In this document: positions 40,201-49,136 of the stretch, piece after piece
How positions within the stretch are numbered: the stretch's first letter is position 1
Layout of the letters: each line of letters opens with the position of its first letter
Origin: Bacillus massiliglaciei
GTDB taxonomy: Bacteria; Bacillota; Bacilli; Bacillales; DSM-1321
NCBI RefSeq assembly: GCF_900098925.1
Contig: NZ_LT622357.1
Location: forward strand, 325,473 to 389,472
Length of the DNA: 64,000 nucleotides
Reading direction: 5' to 3'
The notes under the pieces: model-generated
What the model saw: only the letters and a program-made list of their open reading frames with translations
Told to the model about the DNA's origin: nothing
The model's database searches: none
Position numbers and translations under genes: made by a program

Positions 40201-40642
40201 AAAAGCGGGACTCTGCTGCGGCTGTATCTGTCTCACCGTCTGCTAAAAGACGTTCGATTTTCCCCTCTGCCCCCGGAGAAATGGCCGTAATCCCTTTTGC
40301 ATATGCCTTCAGCCACTTTCTTGGAAGTCCATGTTTAGATTTTGTCTGGATGGCACTGCTGATTTTAAGCAAGTTGTGATAGCCTTCTTCATTTTGTGCC
40401 AAGAGAATCAGCGGGTAAGCATCTTCCTCTTCATCCAATACATCTGCAATCATTCCGATAATGGGCTTGATTCCTTGTTTTTTGCATAATTTATAAAAAT
40501 AGAGAGAACCGTACATCACATTCCGATCGCACAAAGCAAGGCTTGTAAAACCGTCTGCTTTGGCTTTTTTAATCAGTTCATCTAATTTGACTGTACTTGT
40601 AAGCAGGCTGTACCCGCTTTGAACATGGAGATGAGTGAACAA
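37286..40642 (-). CDS. dnaE: DNA polymerase III subunit alpha DnaE (TTG start)
   Basis: The 1,118-residue protein has an N-terminal PHP domain (FTHLHVQSGYSLL), the polymerase palm with the Asp pair in SMPDIDIDFPDNRREEV, a helix-hairpin-helix region (IKGIGGTVLKEI), and a C-terminal OB-fold (about 970-1050). In Bacillus, DnaE extends RNA primers before handing over to PolC. TTG at 40642 follows AAAGGAGGGAG by 7 bases. It lacks the PolC-type exonuclease domain. Confidence 0.97.
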   Translation of the reverse strand: MFTHLHVQSGYSLLTSTVKLDELIKKAKADGFTSLALCDRNVMYGSLYFYKLCKKQGIKPIIGMIADVLDEEEDAYPLILLAQNEEGYHNLLKISSAIQTKSKHGLPRKWLKAYAKGITAISPGAEGKIERLLADGETDTAAAESRFFQEIFSGNFYFSIQRLGAAGEEESISRTESLGRELEIGLVATNPVYYLHKQDALAQEVLLAVGNGEKLSDEARMRLPSGQYYLKSPEEMAGMFQDKPEAVKNTQVIAADCNLNIPFHRRLLPKYPVENGQSADGLLKEECLKGLRQRRNDVPKIYMDRLEYELDVIRKMKFSDYFLIVWDFMKYARENGIMTGPGRGSAAGSLVAYVLRITDVDPIEHDLLFERFLNPERVSMPDIDIDFPDNRREEVIAYVSQKYGSLHVAQIITFGTMAAKGALRDTGRVFGLSPKEQEMVSKMIPGRMGMTLMQAYKESERLQRFVQESEQHRNLFEIALKLEGLPRHTSTHAAGVVISDSPLTDLIPIQEGHEGLHLTQYPMDLLEEIGLLKMDFLGLRNLSLLEMILQNIRKRTGRRIVTADIPMDDQETLRLLGKGDTTGVFQFESEGIRKVLIKLKPNRFEDIVAVNALYRPGPMENIPSFIERKHGLAEIEYYHPALKDILEPTYGVIVYQEQIMQIASRLAGFSLGEADLLRRAVSKKKKEVLDEERNHFIQGAQKNGHSEKTASAIYDLIVRFANYGFNRSHAVAYSFIAYQLAYLKAHYRECFMAALLTSVIGNDVKVAQYVREAKRSGIHVLPPSINMSGFPFEAEKEGIRYSLASIKGIGGTVLKEIFRARREKKFSDLFDFCLRVSGKIVNRKILEALVHAGAFDEFGEDRATLLASLDIALEHAELVSPDDDLFDLLEDESFSIKPKYHRVEPIRPEDQLLFEKNVLGLYLSAHPVNSYRALFSYFGCLTIDEAMAKKELKALIGVYITGVKTIRTKKGEPMAFISMSDEDGELEGVVFPQVYKRFAEYLKNGEILMLQGSLEEKDDKVQLIVQEIYTADQLKRLKESGAGTLYLRIKPEKQTNGLLQKIKKILSKHKGDTKVLLFYERENRYVQLSFWDWVIPGEELAAELQKVLGDGNVVFKND

Positions 40643-40743
40643 AACTTTTCTCCCTCCTTTGTAATAGTTCCGTTCATTCCATTATAGAGGTTCTTCCAGC
40701 AAAAGAAAATATGTTCCCCTTTCGGCCGCCCTCTCATCTTCCA

Positions 40744-40773
40744 TTCATATAAGCACGCCTGTCCCCATATAGT
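40744..40773 (+). promoter_or_regulatory. Sigma-E-like promoter of ytrH-ytrI
   Basis: TTCATATA (40744-40751) and CATATAGT (40766-40773) are 14 bases apart, close to the sigma-E consensus (KMATATT / CATACAMT) and spacing. ytrHI is known to be a sigma-E operon in B. subtilis. The ytrH start is 35 bases downstream. Confidence 0.6.
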
Positions 40774-40807
40774 AAAAAGACAGGAAATTATAAAAGGATG
40801 ATGATCA

Positions 40808-41143
40808 ATGAATGAAGCGTTTGTACCGGCGTTCATTAACAGTTTCTTCATTTCACTCGGCGTACTGATTGGAGGTTCCCTGATAGGAGGCATGGCTGCC
40901 TTTTTCACAGGACAGGCCCCCATGACGACAATTTTCCGCCTCTCTGACAGTCTCAGGATATGGGCCATTGTTGCCGCAATCGGGGGAACGTTTGACATGG
41001 TATACAGTTTTGAAAACGGCCTTTTTCACGGACAGACGAAAGACATCGTCAAACAGGTCCTCCTCATTCTCTCGGCATTAGGGGGAGCCCAGACCGGTGC
41101 CTTGATCATTAATTGGTTCACACAGGAATCCCTTGGCTCATGA
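40808..41143 (+). CDS. ytrH: Sporulation membrane protein YtrH
   Basis: The 111-residue protein has three membrane segments (about 8-33, 48-68, 82-100) and starts MNEAFVPAFINSFFISLGVL. It matches YtrH, which with YtrI is needed for efficient sporulation in B. subtilis. ATG follows AAAGGATGATG. It overlaps ytrI by four bases (ATGA). A sigma-E-like promoter is upstream. Confidence 0.9.
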   Translation: MNEAFVPAFINSFFISLGVLIGGSLIGGMAAFFTGQAPMTTIFRLSDSLRIWAIVAAIGGTFDMVYSFENGLFHGQTKDIVKQVLLILSALGGAQTGALIINWFTQESLGS

Positions 41144-41640
41144 GAATTCCTCCCTATCATAGGAATCCTGGCTGGCAGCGTTTTTTTGCCGGGGCTGCCA
41201 TAGGGGCTTTCATCAGCTGGTTCCTGTTTTTCTATATGTATGGTGTACAGCAGGAGAAACAAATTCAGGAGATTCATAGACAAAGTGATGTGATCCAGGA
41301 ATTACAGGATAAAAACGCTATTTGGGAAGAAGATTATAAAAAACTAAATGAAAAAAATGAGAAAATCCTTACCATTCAAGGGATTACTGTAAAAATCAAC
41401 AATGGAGATACGTACGGCCTTGACCGTCTGAGCGTGACAGAGGCCGAAGAATTAATCAGAGAGGACTTGACTCCGCTTTTGGCAAAGGATATTGAAACTG
41501 TCTATAACGGCAGGGTGCTGCTAAAAAACTCCATTGAAAATAATATTGTGGAAATCAACAAAAAGCGATACAGCCTGAAGGTGATAGAAGTCATTTTTTA
41601 TACAGAATTATATATTGAGGTCGAATTACGGCGGCTCTAA
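41140..41640 (+). CDS. ytrI: Sporulation membrane protein YtrI
   Basis: The 166-residue protein has one membrane segment (about 15-34) followed by a predicted coiled coil (about 37-80; QEKQIQEIHRQSDVIQELQD) and a C-terminal soluble domain. It matches YtrI, the partner of YtrH. The ATG at 41140 overlaps the ytrH stop codon, so its translation depends on ytrH; the frame extends 9 codons upstream inside ytrH. A shared terminator separates it from nrnA. Confidence 0.88.
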   Translation: MRIPPYHRNPGWQRFFAGAAIGAFISWFLFFYMYGVQQEKQIQEIHRQSDVIQELQDKNAIWEEDYKKLNEKNEKILTIQGITVKINNGDTYGLDRLSVTEAEELIREDLTPLLAKDIETVYNGRVLLKNSIENNIVEINKKRYSLKVIEVIFYTELYIEVELRRL

Positions 41641-41703
41641 AAGCCCCGTATGCTTCGTTAACCAGCGGATTTCGTTTGAAGGCTTGCATCCTCCTGCTAT
41701 GAC

Positions 41704-41735
41704 AAAAGGGATCGAGAAATTCTCCCGATCCCTTT
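41704..41735. terminator. Bidirectional terminator between ytrI and nrnA
   Basis: AAAGGGATCG and CGATCCCTTT form the stem around AGAAATTCTCC. A-runs and T-runs border both sides, so it can stop ytrI (plus) and nrnA (minus). Confidence 0.8.
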
Positions 41736-41747
41736 ACCGCCAGCTGC

Positions 41748-42677
41748 TTACGATAAGTTTTCCATATCTTCTAAAATCCGATCTGCGTCTTCCCAGTTGT
41801 AGATAGATGCTCCCGCCGCAAGCGGATGACCGCCTCCATTGTATTTACGGGCAATCGTATTGATCACTGGACCTTTAGAGCGGAAACGGACTCTTATTTC
41901 GGACTCTTCTTCAATAAAGAATACCCACCTGTCCACATTTTTGATGGAGCCAAGTGTTCCTACTAATTGGGAAGCCTCTGAAGCAGTCGCTTGGAACTGC
42001 TCCAAAATTTGCTTGGTAATAATCATTTTTGCCGTTCCCTTTGGAAGAACCTCAAAATGCTGCAGAACATAACCATTCAATCTGACAATTTTTTCATCAA
42101 CATCATACATAGCCCTAAATAATTCCGGTCTTGAAAATGGATACTGAATTAATTCACTCACATAAGAAAAAGTTTTCTCTGTTGTGCTCTGGAATAAAAA
42201 TCTCCCTGTGTCCCCAACAATGCCTGCAAATAAAAGCCGTGCCGCTTCTTCTTGTAAGACAAGCCCTTCTTCACGGAAAGACAGATAAAAGTCATAAATC
42301 ATTTCACTTGTCGAGCTAGCTGATGTATCCACCCACAATACATCTCCATAGGGATCCATATTCGGATGATGATCAATTTTAATCAATTTTTCTCCTGACT
42401 TATAACGGGTGTCAGAGATTCTTGGAGTATTTGCTGTATCACAGACAATGACCAGCGCGCCTTCATACTGTTCATCTTCCACCTTATCCATCCGTCTCAT
42501 ATAATGAAGAGAGGAATCCTCTTCTCCTACCGTATAAATTTGTTTAGTGGGAAAGGACGCTTTTAAAATCTCCGCAAGGCCGCCTTGAGATCCGTAAGCA
42601 TCCGGATCCGGTCTGACATGGCGGTGAATAATAATTGTGTCATATTTTTTAATTTCATCCATAATTTCACGTTTCAT
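41748..42677 (-). CDS. nrnA: Oligoribonuclease/pAp phosphatase NrnA (DHH family)
   Basis: The 309-residue enzyme has the DHH domain (HRHVRPDPDAYGSQGG; CDTANTPR; KIDHHPNMDPYG) and a C-terminal DHHA1 domain (NGGGHPLAAGA). NrnA degrades nano-RNAs and converts pAp to AMP. The ATG at 42677 follows GAGGAGAAAAAG and gives MKREIMDEIKKYDT; 18 upstream codons in frame are not conserved. It is called ytqI in B. subtilis. Confidence 0.95.
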   Translation of the reverse strand: MKREIMDEIKKYDTIIIHRHVRPDPDAYGSQGGLAEILKASFPTKQIYTVGEEDSSLHYMRRMDKVEDEQYEGALVIVCDTANTPRISDTRYKSGEKLIKIDHHPNMDPYGDVLWVDTSASSTSEMIYDFYLSFREEGLVLQEEAARLLFAGIVGDTGRFLFQSTTEKTFSYVSELIQYPFSRPELFRAMYDVDEKIVRLNGYVLQHFEVLPKGTAKMIITKQILEQFQATASEASQLVGTLGSIKNVDRWVFFIEEESEIRVRFRSKGPVINTIARKYNGGGHPLAAGASIYNWEDADRILEDMENLS

Positions 42678-42943
42678 CTTTTTCTCCTCATGCATAAGAA
42701 TTTGCGCCTCTCTTTTTTCTCTCCCCATCATAAAAAGGAGATGTTTCTCCTAAGCTGTATTATAAAACGATCGTTTCTGATAAATCTTGTTTCGCTTCAG
42801 ACGGATCATGCAAAACCTGCCTTCATTTATTATAAGCAAACAAACCCATTAATAGAAAGTATTGGTTATTACAGGTAGCATTCCAGAAGCGGAACCGGTA
42901 CAATGTAGGCAGGAACAATTCCTTTATGGGAGGAGCGCTGTTC

Positions 42944-43255
42944 ATGCCTGTTATTGTTACCTTGATCATCATTTCATTTTCGCTTTATGTATTTTTCAAA
43001 GTTAAATCATTCCGCACACATCTGCCCATGGAAAAGAAGTGGATAGCCGGCAAGTCCTCTATAGCCCTTGGCGCTTTTGTCTTATTATTCGGCATTAACC
43101 AGCTTTTCCTTTTCCATCAAACTATGACTTATATCATTGCGGCTGTCTTTATAGCAGTTGGCTTGCTCAGTATCTATGGCGGATATAAAATGTACAGGTT
43201 TTATCTGCCATATGCAATTGAAGAGGCAGAAAAGACCGCCGGCCAAAAAGGATAG
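42944..43255 (+). CDS. ytpI: YtpI-like membrane protein
   Basis: The 103-residue protein has three membrane segments (about 2-20, 41-60, 64-85) and a short charged tail. It matches YtpI of B. subtilis, of unknown function. The ATG at 42944 follows GGGAGGAGCGC; an upstream ATG at 42926 overlaps that site. It diverges from nrnA and converges with ytoI. Confidence 0.85.
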   Translation: MPVIVTLIIISFSLYVFFKVKSFRTHLPMEKKWIAGKSSIALGAFVLLFGINQLFLFHQTMTYIIAAVFIAVGLLSIYGGYKMYRFYLPYAIEEAEKTAGQKG

Positions 43256-43296
43256 CCGCCCTAAAGCGATTATCCTTTTTCTTTGTCCGGAACTGC

Positions 43297-44616
43297 CTAG
43301 GAACGGTCAAGCAGCTGACAGGTCAGCAATGCCTTGCCAACAAGCTTGCCCTGATTGAATACCTCGACATCCACTTTTCCGAACTTCCGGCCGACATCCA
43401 GCACTCTGGGCTGGATCTCAAGCAGGCTGTCGATCTGAATCGGCTTTATGAAGTAAATCGTCATATTTTCGACTACCAAATCACCGCGCTTGTATGTCCG
43501 CAGCACCCGATTGGCTGAATCCGTCACCAAAGTCGTAAAGACGCCTGCTGAAATGGTTCCAAGATAATTGGTCATTTGCGGGGTGACCTCATAGCTGTAT
43601 ACTTCTTCTCCCTTGCCGCGCTGATCGGTCATAACAAGCTGGCTGGTGATCGTATCATCTATTGTTTCCCCCACCTGAGGCTGCCTTTGGCTCATCTGCA
43701 GCGCTTTTAAAACATCCTGCCTGCTGACGATCCCTTGCAGAATATGACTGTCATTCACAACCGGTATCAGCTCGATGCCCTCCCAGACCATCATGTGGGC
43801 TGAGGAAGCAACGCTTGTCTTATCGCCAACTGTCATCGGATTTTTGGTCATGATTTTTTCAATAAAGCTCTCCTGGTCCTGGCCCATAATATCCTTTGAT
43901 GTCACAATTCCCTGCACTTTCATATTGCTGTCGACAACAGGAAACCTGCCATGTCCGGTTTCCCGATTCAGTTCATGCCATTTCTCCACCTTGTCCCCGA
44001 CAGTCAGAAAGGATGTCTCCTGAACTGGAGTCAAGATGTCTTCCACTAAAAGAATTTCCTTTTTAATCAATTGGTCGTATATGGCCCGATTAATCATAGT
44101 GGCTACAGTAAACGTATCGTAGCTGGTGGAAATCACAGGCATTTCCAGTTCATCAGCTAAACGTTTTACCTGCTCTTCCGTATCAAATCCTCCTGTAATC
44201 AAAACAGCCGCCCCGGCTTTCAGGGCATGTTCATGAGCCTGAGTCCGGTTGCCGACAATGAGCAGATTCCCTGCACCTGTATACCTCATCATGGCTTCCA
44301 GTTTCATAGCTCCGATTACGAATTTATTCAAGGTTTTATGCAGTCCAGATTTACCGCCCAGCACTTGTCCATCCACAATGTTGACTACCTCAGCAAAAGT
44401 GAGCTTTTCTATGTTCTCTTTTTTCTTTTTTTCAATACGGATTGTCCCAACCCGTTCGATTGAACTGACCAGTCCTTGGTTTTCCGCTTCCTTAATTGCC
44501 CGGTATGCCGTACCTTCGCTGACATTTAGCGCCTTGGCAATTTGACGGACGGAAATTTTCTCTCCGACCGGCAGTTCATCGATGTGCTTTAAAATTTGTT
44601 CATGCTTAGTAGCCAA
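43297..44616 (-). CDS. ytoI: CBS domain transcriptional regulator YtoI (TTG start)
   Basis: The 439-residue protein has a winged helix (about 1-65; ISVRQIAKALNVSEGTAYRA), a DRTGG domain (about 70-180), a CBS pair (about 190-305; GRFPVVDSNMKVQGIVTSKD, LIPVVNDSHILQGIVSRQDV) and a hotdog thioesterase-like domain (about 315-435). The fusion suggests a DNA-binding protein that senses an adenine nucleotide and perhaps an acyl-CoA, but no ligand is known to me. TTG at 44616 follows AAAGGGTGAAG; an upstream GTG-type start at 44634 lacks a site. Confidence 0.9.
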   Translation of the reverse strand: MATKHEQILKHIDELPVGEKISVRQIAKALNVSEGTAYRAIKEAENQGLVSSIERVGTIRIEKKKKENIEKLTFAEVVNIVDGQVLGGKSGLHKTLNKFVIGAMKLEAMMRYTGAGNLLIVGNRTQAHEHALKAGAAVLITGGFDTEEQVKRLADELEMPVISTSYDTFTVATMINRAIYDQLIKKEILLVEDILTPVQETSFLTVGDKVEKWHELNRETGHGRFPVVDSNMKVQGIVTSKDIMGQDQESFIEKIMTKNPMTVGDKTSVASSAHMMVWEGIELIPVVNDSHILQGIVSRQDVLKALQMSQRQPQVGETIDDTITSQLVMTDQRGKGEEVYSYEVTPQMTNYLGTISAGVFTTLVTDSANRVLRTYKRGDLVVENMTIYFIKPIQIDSLLEIQPRVLDVGRKFGKVDVEVFNQGKLVGKALLTCQLLDRS

Positions 44617-44685
44617 GCTCTTCACCCTTTTCACGGTATTCCTATATAGCTATTATAAGGTGAAAGAACGTTGATTATCAAACAA

Positions 44686-44913
44686 CTAATGAAAAGAGCG
44701 GACTCTTTTCCTTTTCGGCCTTTGTTTGGGCATTGGTTTAGCAGGTGCAAAAAGGAGGCCTGATAAATTTCCAGCGACAGCCAAAAAAGCAAAGGCCAGC
44801 CAGCAGGCCGCAAAGGCTCCTTCTGCTCCTCCTGCCTCCAAATCTAAGTATGGCATGGCTAAGAACAGCATGACCATACAGAGCAAAAAACATAAGAACA
44901 GACGCTGCTTCAC
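44686..44913 (-). CDS. Small two-helix membrane protein (75 residues)
   Basis: A GTG start 7 bases after AGGAGGTG opens a 75-residue frame. It has two hydrophobic segments (about 4-21 and 32-56), an acidic Gly-rich link (LDLEAGGAEGAFA), and a very basic tail (KPMPKQRPKRKRVRSFH). The strong ribosome binding site and positive-inside pattern support a real gene. It lies between ytoI and ytkL. I do not recognise the family. Confidence 0.65.
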   Translation of the reverse strand: MKQRLFLCFLLCMVMLFLAMPYLDLEAGGAEGAFAACWLAFAFLAVAGNLSGLLFAPAKPMPKQRPKRKRVRSFH

Positions 44914-45030
44914 AAGTACACACCTCCTATTATTTATTTTATTTATATGCGTCCCAGCAGGCAAAAAGAATAGAGTTCCGTCTGCTGACCGGATTCCTGC
45001 TGAAAACAGAAAAATCACGGGCTCGTATGC

Positions 45031-45072
45031 AAAAAAAAAGCAGACCAGCACTCTTTAAGAGCGGGTCTGCTG
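45031..45072 (-). terminator. Intrinsic terminator of ytkL
   Basis: AGCAGACCCGCTC pairs with GAGTGCTGGTCTGCT, followed by nine T on the minus strand, 15 bases after ytkL. Confidence 0.9.
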
Positions 45073-45086
45073 TCTAAAGACAGATT

Positions 45087-45767
45087 TTATATTTCAACGG
45101 ACTGGCCCGGTTCAAGAACCAGCCCATTTTTCTCTTCCAACAGGTCAACAAACGACTGCGGATCCTGCTTAATAACAGGGAACGTATTAAAATGGATCGG
45201 TACAACTTGCTTTGGCTTCAAGAACTTGGCTGCCAGCGCTGCATCCTCAGGTCCCATCGTAAAATTGTCCCCAATTGGCAGAAAGGCAAGATCAATCGGA
45301 TGCCGTTCACCGATCAGCTTCATATCTGAATATACAGCTGTATCCCCAGCATGATAGACAGTTTTTCCTTCTGCTGTGAACAGGATTCCTGCCGGCATGC
45401 CTAAATAAATAATTTGACCATCCCTTGTTGTGAAGCCTGTCCCATGAAACGCCGGGGTCAGTTTAACGGTTCCGAAGTCAAATTCATACTTTCCGCCGAT
45501 GCTCATTCCATGCGTACGCAAGCCTTGAGCACCTAAATATGTAGCAAGCTCTGCAATTCCAATGACAAGGGCATCGTTCTTTTTGGCCAATTGAACGGTA
45601 TCCCCGATATGGTCATTATGTCCATGCGTCAAAATAATGACATCCGCTTTTACATCATCCACCTTCAAATCGGTCAATTCATTCCCTGTGATGAATGGAT
45701 CAAATAGGATCGTTTTTCCGCCGGTTTCTATTTTGACAATCGAATGTCCATGGTATGATACTTTCAT
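45087..45767 (-). CDS. ytkL: Metal-dependent hydrolase YtkL (UPF0173)
   Basis: The 226-residue protein has a metallo-beta-lactamase-like fold: [11 protein letters not shown] gives the metal-binding HxHxDH motif, and [15 protein letters not shown] and VPIHFNTFP give further ligands. Substrate is unknown. The ATG at 45767 gives MKVSYHGHS and is better spaced from GGGAGA than the ATG at 45773. It diverges from the M24 peptidase gene. Confidence 0.92.
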   Translation of the reverse strand: MKVSYHGHSIVKIETGGKTILFDPFITGNELTDLKVDDVKADVIILTHGHNDHIGDTVQLAKKNDALVIGIAELATYLGAQGLRTHGMSIGGKYEFDFGTVKLTPAFHGTGFTTRDGQIIYLGMPAGILFTAEGKTVYHAGDTAVYSDMKLIGERHPIDLAFLPIGDNFTMGPEDAALAAKFLKPKQVVPIHFNTFPVIKQDPQSFVDLLEEKNGLVLEPGQSVEI

Positions 45768-45913
45768 TTTCATCAGTCTCCCTTCTCTAGATCACATGAT
45801 AATATTCTTTTTCCACAACGGCAACTCCTCCTCTTTTTCCCTTTTTCGAACATTTACAATCCTATTTTTAATTGATAAGGTGTATGTATTCAAAAAAATT
45901 GGGGGCATTACAT

Positions 45914-47011
45914 ATGAACGAAAAAATAAATCAAATCCAACAATGGCTGCAGCAGCAGGATACAGATGCGGCTGTCATCACAGCTCCGGACAATGTCTTT
46001 TATTGCAGCGGCTTCCTCAGCGATCCGCATGAGCGCTTGCTGCTCATGATGATCTTCCAAGACGCTGAGCCGCTTTTAGTATGTCCGCAAATGGAAACAT
46101 CAGACGCAAAGAGAGCAGGATGGTCAGGTGAAATCATTGGGTATACCGACATTGAAAATCCCTGGGGGAAAATTAAACAGGCGGTTTCATCCAGGAATCT
46201 GACACTCAAAAAAATCGCTGTCGAAAAAGAACATATGAATGTAGAGCGATTTGAACAGGTTCAGGCCATCTTCTCTAATCCGCTGCTCATTTCAGCAGAA
46301 GAAAAACTCAGAGAACTGCGCATGATCAAGACGGAAAGCGAAATGACAAAAATCAGAGAAGCCTGCCGTCTTGCCGATTTTGCCATTGAAACCGGGGTCA
46401 GCGAAATTTCAGAAGGCAAAACAGAAATGGAAATCCTGGCAGCCATCGAGTATGAAATGAAAAAAGCCGGAGTCAGCCAAATGTCGTTTTCCACGATGGT
46501 ACTGACCGGCAAAAACGGGGCATCCCCTCACGGAAACCCAGGCCAGACCAAAGTACAGCGCGGCGACCTTGTATTATTTGATTTAGGCGTTGTTTTCGAA
46601 GGATACTGTTCTGATATCACCCGTACCGTTGCTTTTGGTGACATTTCTGATCAACAAGCTGAAATTTATGAAACAGTAAGATTGGCTCAGGAAGCAGCTT
46701 TGGCTGCAAGCATTCCGGGGGCACTCTGCTCCGAAGTTGATTTGGCAGCGCGCAGCCTGATCCGTTCGAAAGGATATGGGGACTTTTTCCCTCATCGCCT
46801 CGGTCATGGTCTTGGCATCAGTGTTCATGAATATCCATCGCTTACTGAGACAAGCCAGCTGTCCCTGAAACCGGGAATGGTCTTCACAATCGAACCAGGC
46901 ATCTATGTACCGGACATTGCCGGTGTACGGATTGAGGATGATGTTTATGTAACAGCAGATGGACACGAAACCTTGACTAAATATCCTAAATCTCTGCAAA
47001 TTATCCGATAA
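45914..47011 (+). CDS. M24 family Xaa-Pro aminopeptidase/dipeptidase
   Basis: The 365-residue protein has an N-terminal creatinase-like domain (about 1-130) and a pita-bread catalytic domain. The five metal ligands are visible: two Asp in LFDLGVVFEGYCSDITRT, His in HRLGHGLGISVHEYP, Glu in FTIEPGIYVP and Glu in VRIEDDVYV. It cleaves X-Pro bonds in peptides. The ATG at 45914 follows GGGGGCATTA; 14 upstream codons are not family-like. Exact substrate class cannot be told from sequence alone. Confidence 0.93.
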   Translation: MNEKINQIQQWLQQQDTDAAVITAPDNVFYCSGFLSDPHERLLLMMIFQDAEPLLVCPQMETSDAKRAGWSGEIIGYTDIENPWGKIKQAVSSRNLTLKKIAVEKEHMNVERFEQVQAIFSNPLLISAEEKLRELRMIKTESEMTKIREACRLADFAIETGVSEISEGKTEMEILAAIEYEMKKAGVSQMSFSTMVLTGKNGASPHGNPGQTKVQRGDLVLFDLGVVFEGYCSDITRTVAFGDISDQQAEIYETVRLAQEAALAASIPGALCSEVDLAARSLIRSKGYGDFFPHRLGHGLGISVHEYPSLTETSQLSLKPGMVFTIEPGIYVPDIAGVRIEDDVYVTADGHETLTKYPKSLQIIR

Positions 47012-47115
47012 AGTTCCAATGACTGGGTCACGAGCAGCATGAGAGAGGCCTCACGCTTAACCTGTTCCTTCAAAAAGCTTCTCCAGAATGAAACTAAGCC
47101 AGTATAAGCAAGCAA

Positions 47116-47153
47116 AATATCAAATTTCTCATAGAGAAATTTGATATTTTTTT
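47116..47153 (+). terminator. Terminator after the M24 peptidase gene
   Basis: A perfect 15-bp stem (AATATCAAATTTCTC and complement) with an ATA loop is followed by seven T on the plus strand. Its TTCTC-ATA-GAGAA apex is the same as in the terminator at 51003-51044. Confidence 0.9.
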
Positions 47154-47255
47154 GCCCTTGCCTGTTTTTTATTCACCTAATTTCTAAATTCGGAAAATTG
47201 CCCCAATTACACTTTCTTTTTTTGGGTATAATCAACATATAAGGGAGGGATTGAT

Positions 47256-47705
47256 ATGAACCAGCTACACTATCGAAACATACTCGTTGCTTTCGACGGT
47301 TCTGAAGAAGCAGAATGGGCAGTCAAAAAGGGAATCGCCATTGCAACCCAAACAGAGGCTACACTCGTACTTGCCCATGTGATTGATGCCAGAAACTTTC
47401 CGACGGTCGAATCCTATGACCTTACCCTGAGAGAAAGAGCGGAACGAGAAGCGAATGACCTCATGGGAAAATACGAACTGGAAGCAGAAAAAGCCGGAGT
47501 TCACAATGTGGTAACGGCCATCGAGGTCGGCTCTCCCAAAACAAAGATTCCGCGTGATTTAGCAAAAGAGTACCATATTGATTTAATTGTCTGCGGAGCA
47601 ACCGGACTGAATGCTGTAGAACGATTCCTAATTGGAAGTGTCTCTGAAGGCATTGTCCGCCATTCCCATTGTGATGTGCTCGTAGTACGGACTCAGGATG
47701 AATAA
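47256..47705 (+). CDS. Universal stress protein, UspA family
   Basis: The 149-residue protein has one Usp domain, starting NILVAFDGSEEAEWAVKKGI and ending with the ATP-binding motif GATGLNAVERFLIGSVSEGI. Members bind ATP and are linked to stress or energy limitation. ATG follows AAGGGAGGGATTGAT. It stands alone between a peptidase terminator and the shared terminator with argH. Confidence 0.93.
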   Translation: MNQLHYRNILVAFDGSEEAEWAVKKGIAIATQTEATLVLAHVIDARNFPTVESYDLTLRERAEREANDLMGKYELEAEKAGVHNVVTAIEVGSPKTKIPRDLAKEYHIDLIVCGATGLNAVERFLIGSVSEGIVRHSHCDVLVVRTQDE

Positions 47706-47712
47706 TCATTAG

Positions 47713-47753
47713 AAAAAGGCCCTTTCCCGCTGCTTACAGGAAAGGGCCTTTTT
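47713..47753. terminator. Bidirectional terminator between the usp gene and argH
   Basis: AAAAAGGCCCTTTCC and its exact complement flank an 11-base loop. Both strands give a T-run, so it serves the convergent usp and argH transcripts. Confidence 0.92.
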
Positions 47754-47759
47754 CTGATT

Positions 47760-49136
47760 TTAGATTAAAATCTTGGATGCTTTTTCTAAAGCGCTTCTTA
47801 CTTGTTCAAATCCGGTTCCGCCGGCGCTGTTCCTTCTTTTCACAGCCTGGTACGGATTCAGCGCCTCATAAATGTCCTCTTCAAACAGGCTGCTTGCCTG
47901 CTTAAACTGGTTTAATGGCAGATCCGCCAAATAGCAGCCTTTTTGGACACAGAACAGTACAAGTTTTCCGACGACTTCATGTGCCTCTCTGAATGGCATG
48001 CCCTTTGATGCTAAATAGTCTGCAAGTTCAGTAGCATTGGAGAAATCATTTTTCGTTGCTTTCTCCATCACTTCTTTTTTAACTTTTAATGTAGAAATCA
48101 TCCCAGTGAAAATTTTCAAAGATCCCAACACGGTCTTCACTGTATCGAAGACGCCTTCTTTATCTTCCTGCATATCCTTGTTATAAGCCAGCGGAAGCCC
48201 TTTTAGCACCGTTAACAGGCCAGTCAGATTTCCATAGACCCTGCCCGTCTTGCCGCGGATCAATTCAGCCATATCCGGATTTTTCTTTTGCGGCATAATA
48301 CTGCTTCCTGTCGAGAAAGCATCATCAAGTTCAATGAATTGGAACTCCTGGCTTGACCACAGAATGATTTCTTCACTGAATCGGGACAGATGCATCATCA
48401 TCGTTGCGCTGTTGCTTAAAAATTCCAAGGCGAAATCCCTGTCACTGACGGCATCCAGGCTGTTTTCATAAATCCCCTCGAAGCCAAGAAGCTCTGCACT
48501 GTAGTGACGGTCAATCGGAAAGGTCGTCCCGGCAAGAGCACCTGCACCCAATGGAGAAATATTGATCCGTTTCAGGCTCTCTTGAAAACGCTGCTTGTCT
48601 CTTTCCAGCATCCAGAAATAGGCCATCAGATGATGGGCAAAAGAAATAGGCTGGGCCCGCTGCAAATGCGTATAGCCAGGAATTAAGGTTTCCACATTTT
48701 CCTCTGCTTTTTGAACGATTGCTTTTTGCAGGCCGGAAATTAATGTAATAACTTCTTTCGCCTGCGTACGCATATATAGGTGGAGATCTGTAGCCACCTG
48801 ATCATTTCGGCTTCTTCCTGTATGAAGTTTGCCCCCGACCGGGCCAATTTCAGCAATCAGCATGCTTTCAAGGTTGAGATGGATATCCTCCATCTCAACT
48901 TTAAAAGACAGCTCATCATGTTCCGCTCTTTTCTGGAGAGTTTTTAAACCATCTGTAATTTGGCCAGCCTCTTCCTGAGTCAGGATCCCGGTCTTCTGAA
49001 GCATCGCCACATGGGCCAAGCTTCCCTGAATATCTTCCAAGACCAGTTCCTGATCAAATGAAATGGAGGCACCAAATTCATCTACCCATTCTTCGGCAGA
49101 TTTGGTGAATCTTCCTCCCCAGAGTTTTCCGCTCAC
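47760..49136 (-). CDS. argH: Argininosuccinate lyase (GTG start)
   Basis: The 458-residue enzyme has the fumarase/lyase signature [15 protein letters not shown], with [13 protein letters not shown] and [16 protein letters not shown]. It splits argininosuccinate into arginine and fumarate. The GTG at 49136 overlaps the argG stop by four bases, giving coupled translation. The frame runs 18 codons further into argG without a better site. Confidence 0.97.
   Translation of the reverse strand: MSGKLWGGRFTKSAEEWVDEFGASISFDQELVLEDIQGSLAHVAMLQKTGILTQEEAGQITDGLKTLQKRAEHDELSFKVEMEDIHLNLESMLIAEIGPVGGKLHTGRSRNDQVATDLHLYMRTQAKEVITLISGLQKAIVQKAEENVETLIPGYTHLQRAQPISFAHHLMAYFWMLERDKQRFQESLKRINISPLGAGALAGTTFPIDRHYSAELLGFEGIYENSLDAVSDRDFALEFLSNSATMMMHLSRFSEEIILWSSQEFQFIELDDAFSTGSSIMPQKKNPDMAELIRGKTGRVYGNLTGLLTVLKGLPLAYNKDMQEDKEGVFDTVKTVLGSLKIFTGMISTLKVKKEVMEKATKNDFSNATELADYLASKGMPFREAHEVVGKLVLFCVQKGCYLADLPLNQFKQASSLFEEDIYEALNPYQAVKRRNSAGGTGFEQVRSALEKASKILI

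Noticed and set aside
44726..45058. 110-codon plus-strand frame rich in Ala, Lys and Pro
   Set aside because: Overlaps the minus-strand 75-residue gene that has a strong ribosome binding site, and runs through the ytkL terminator.
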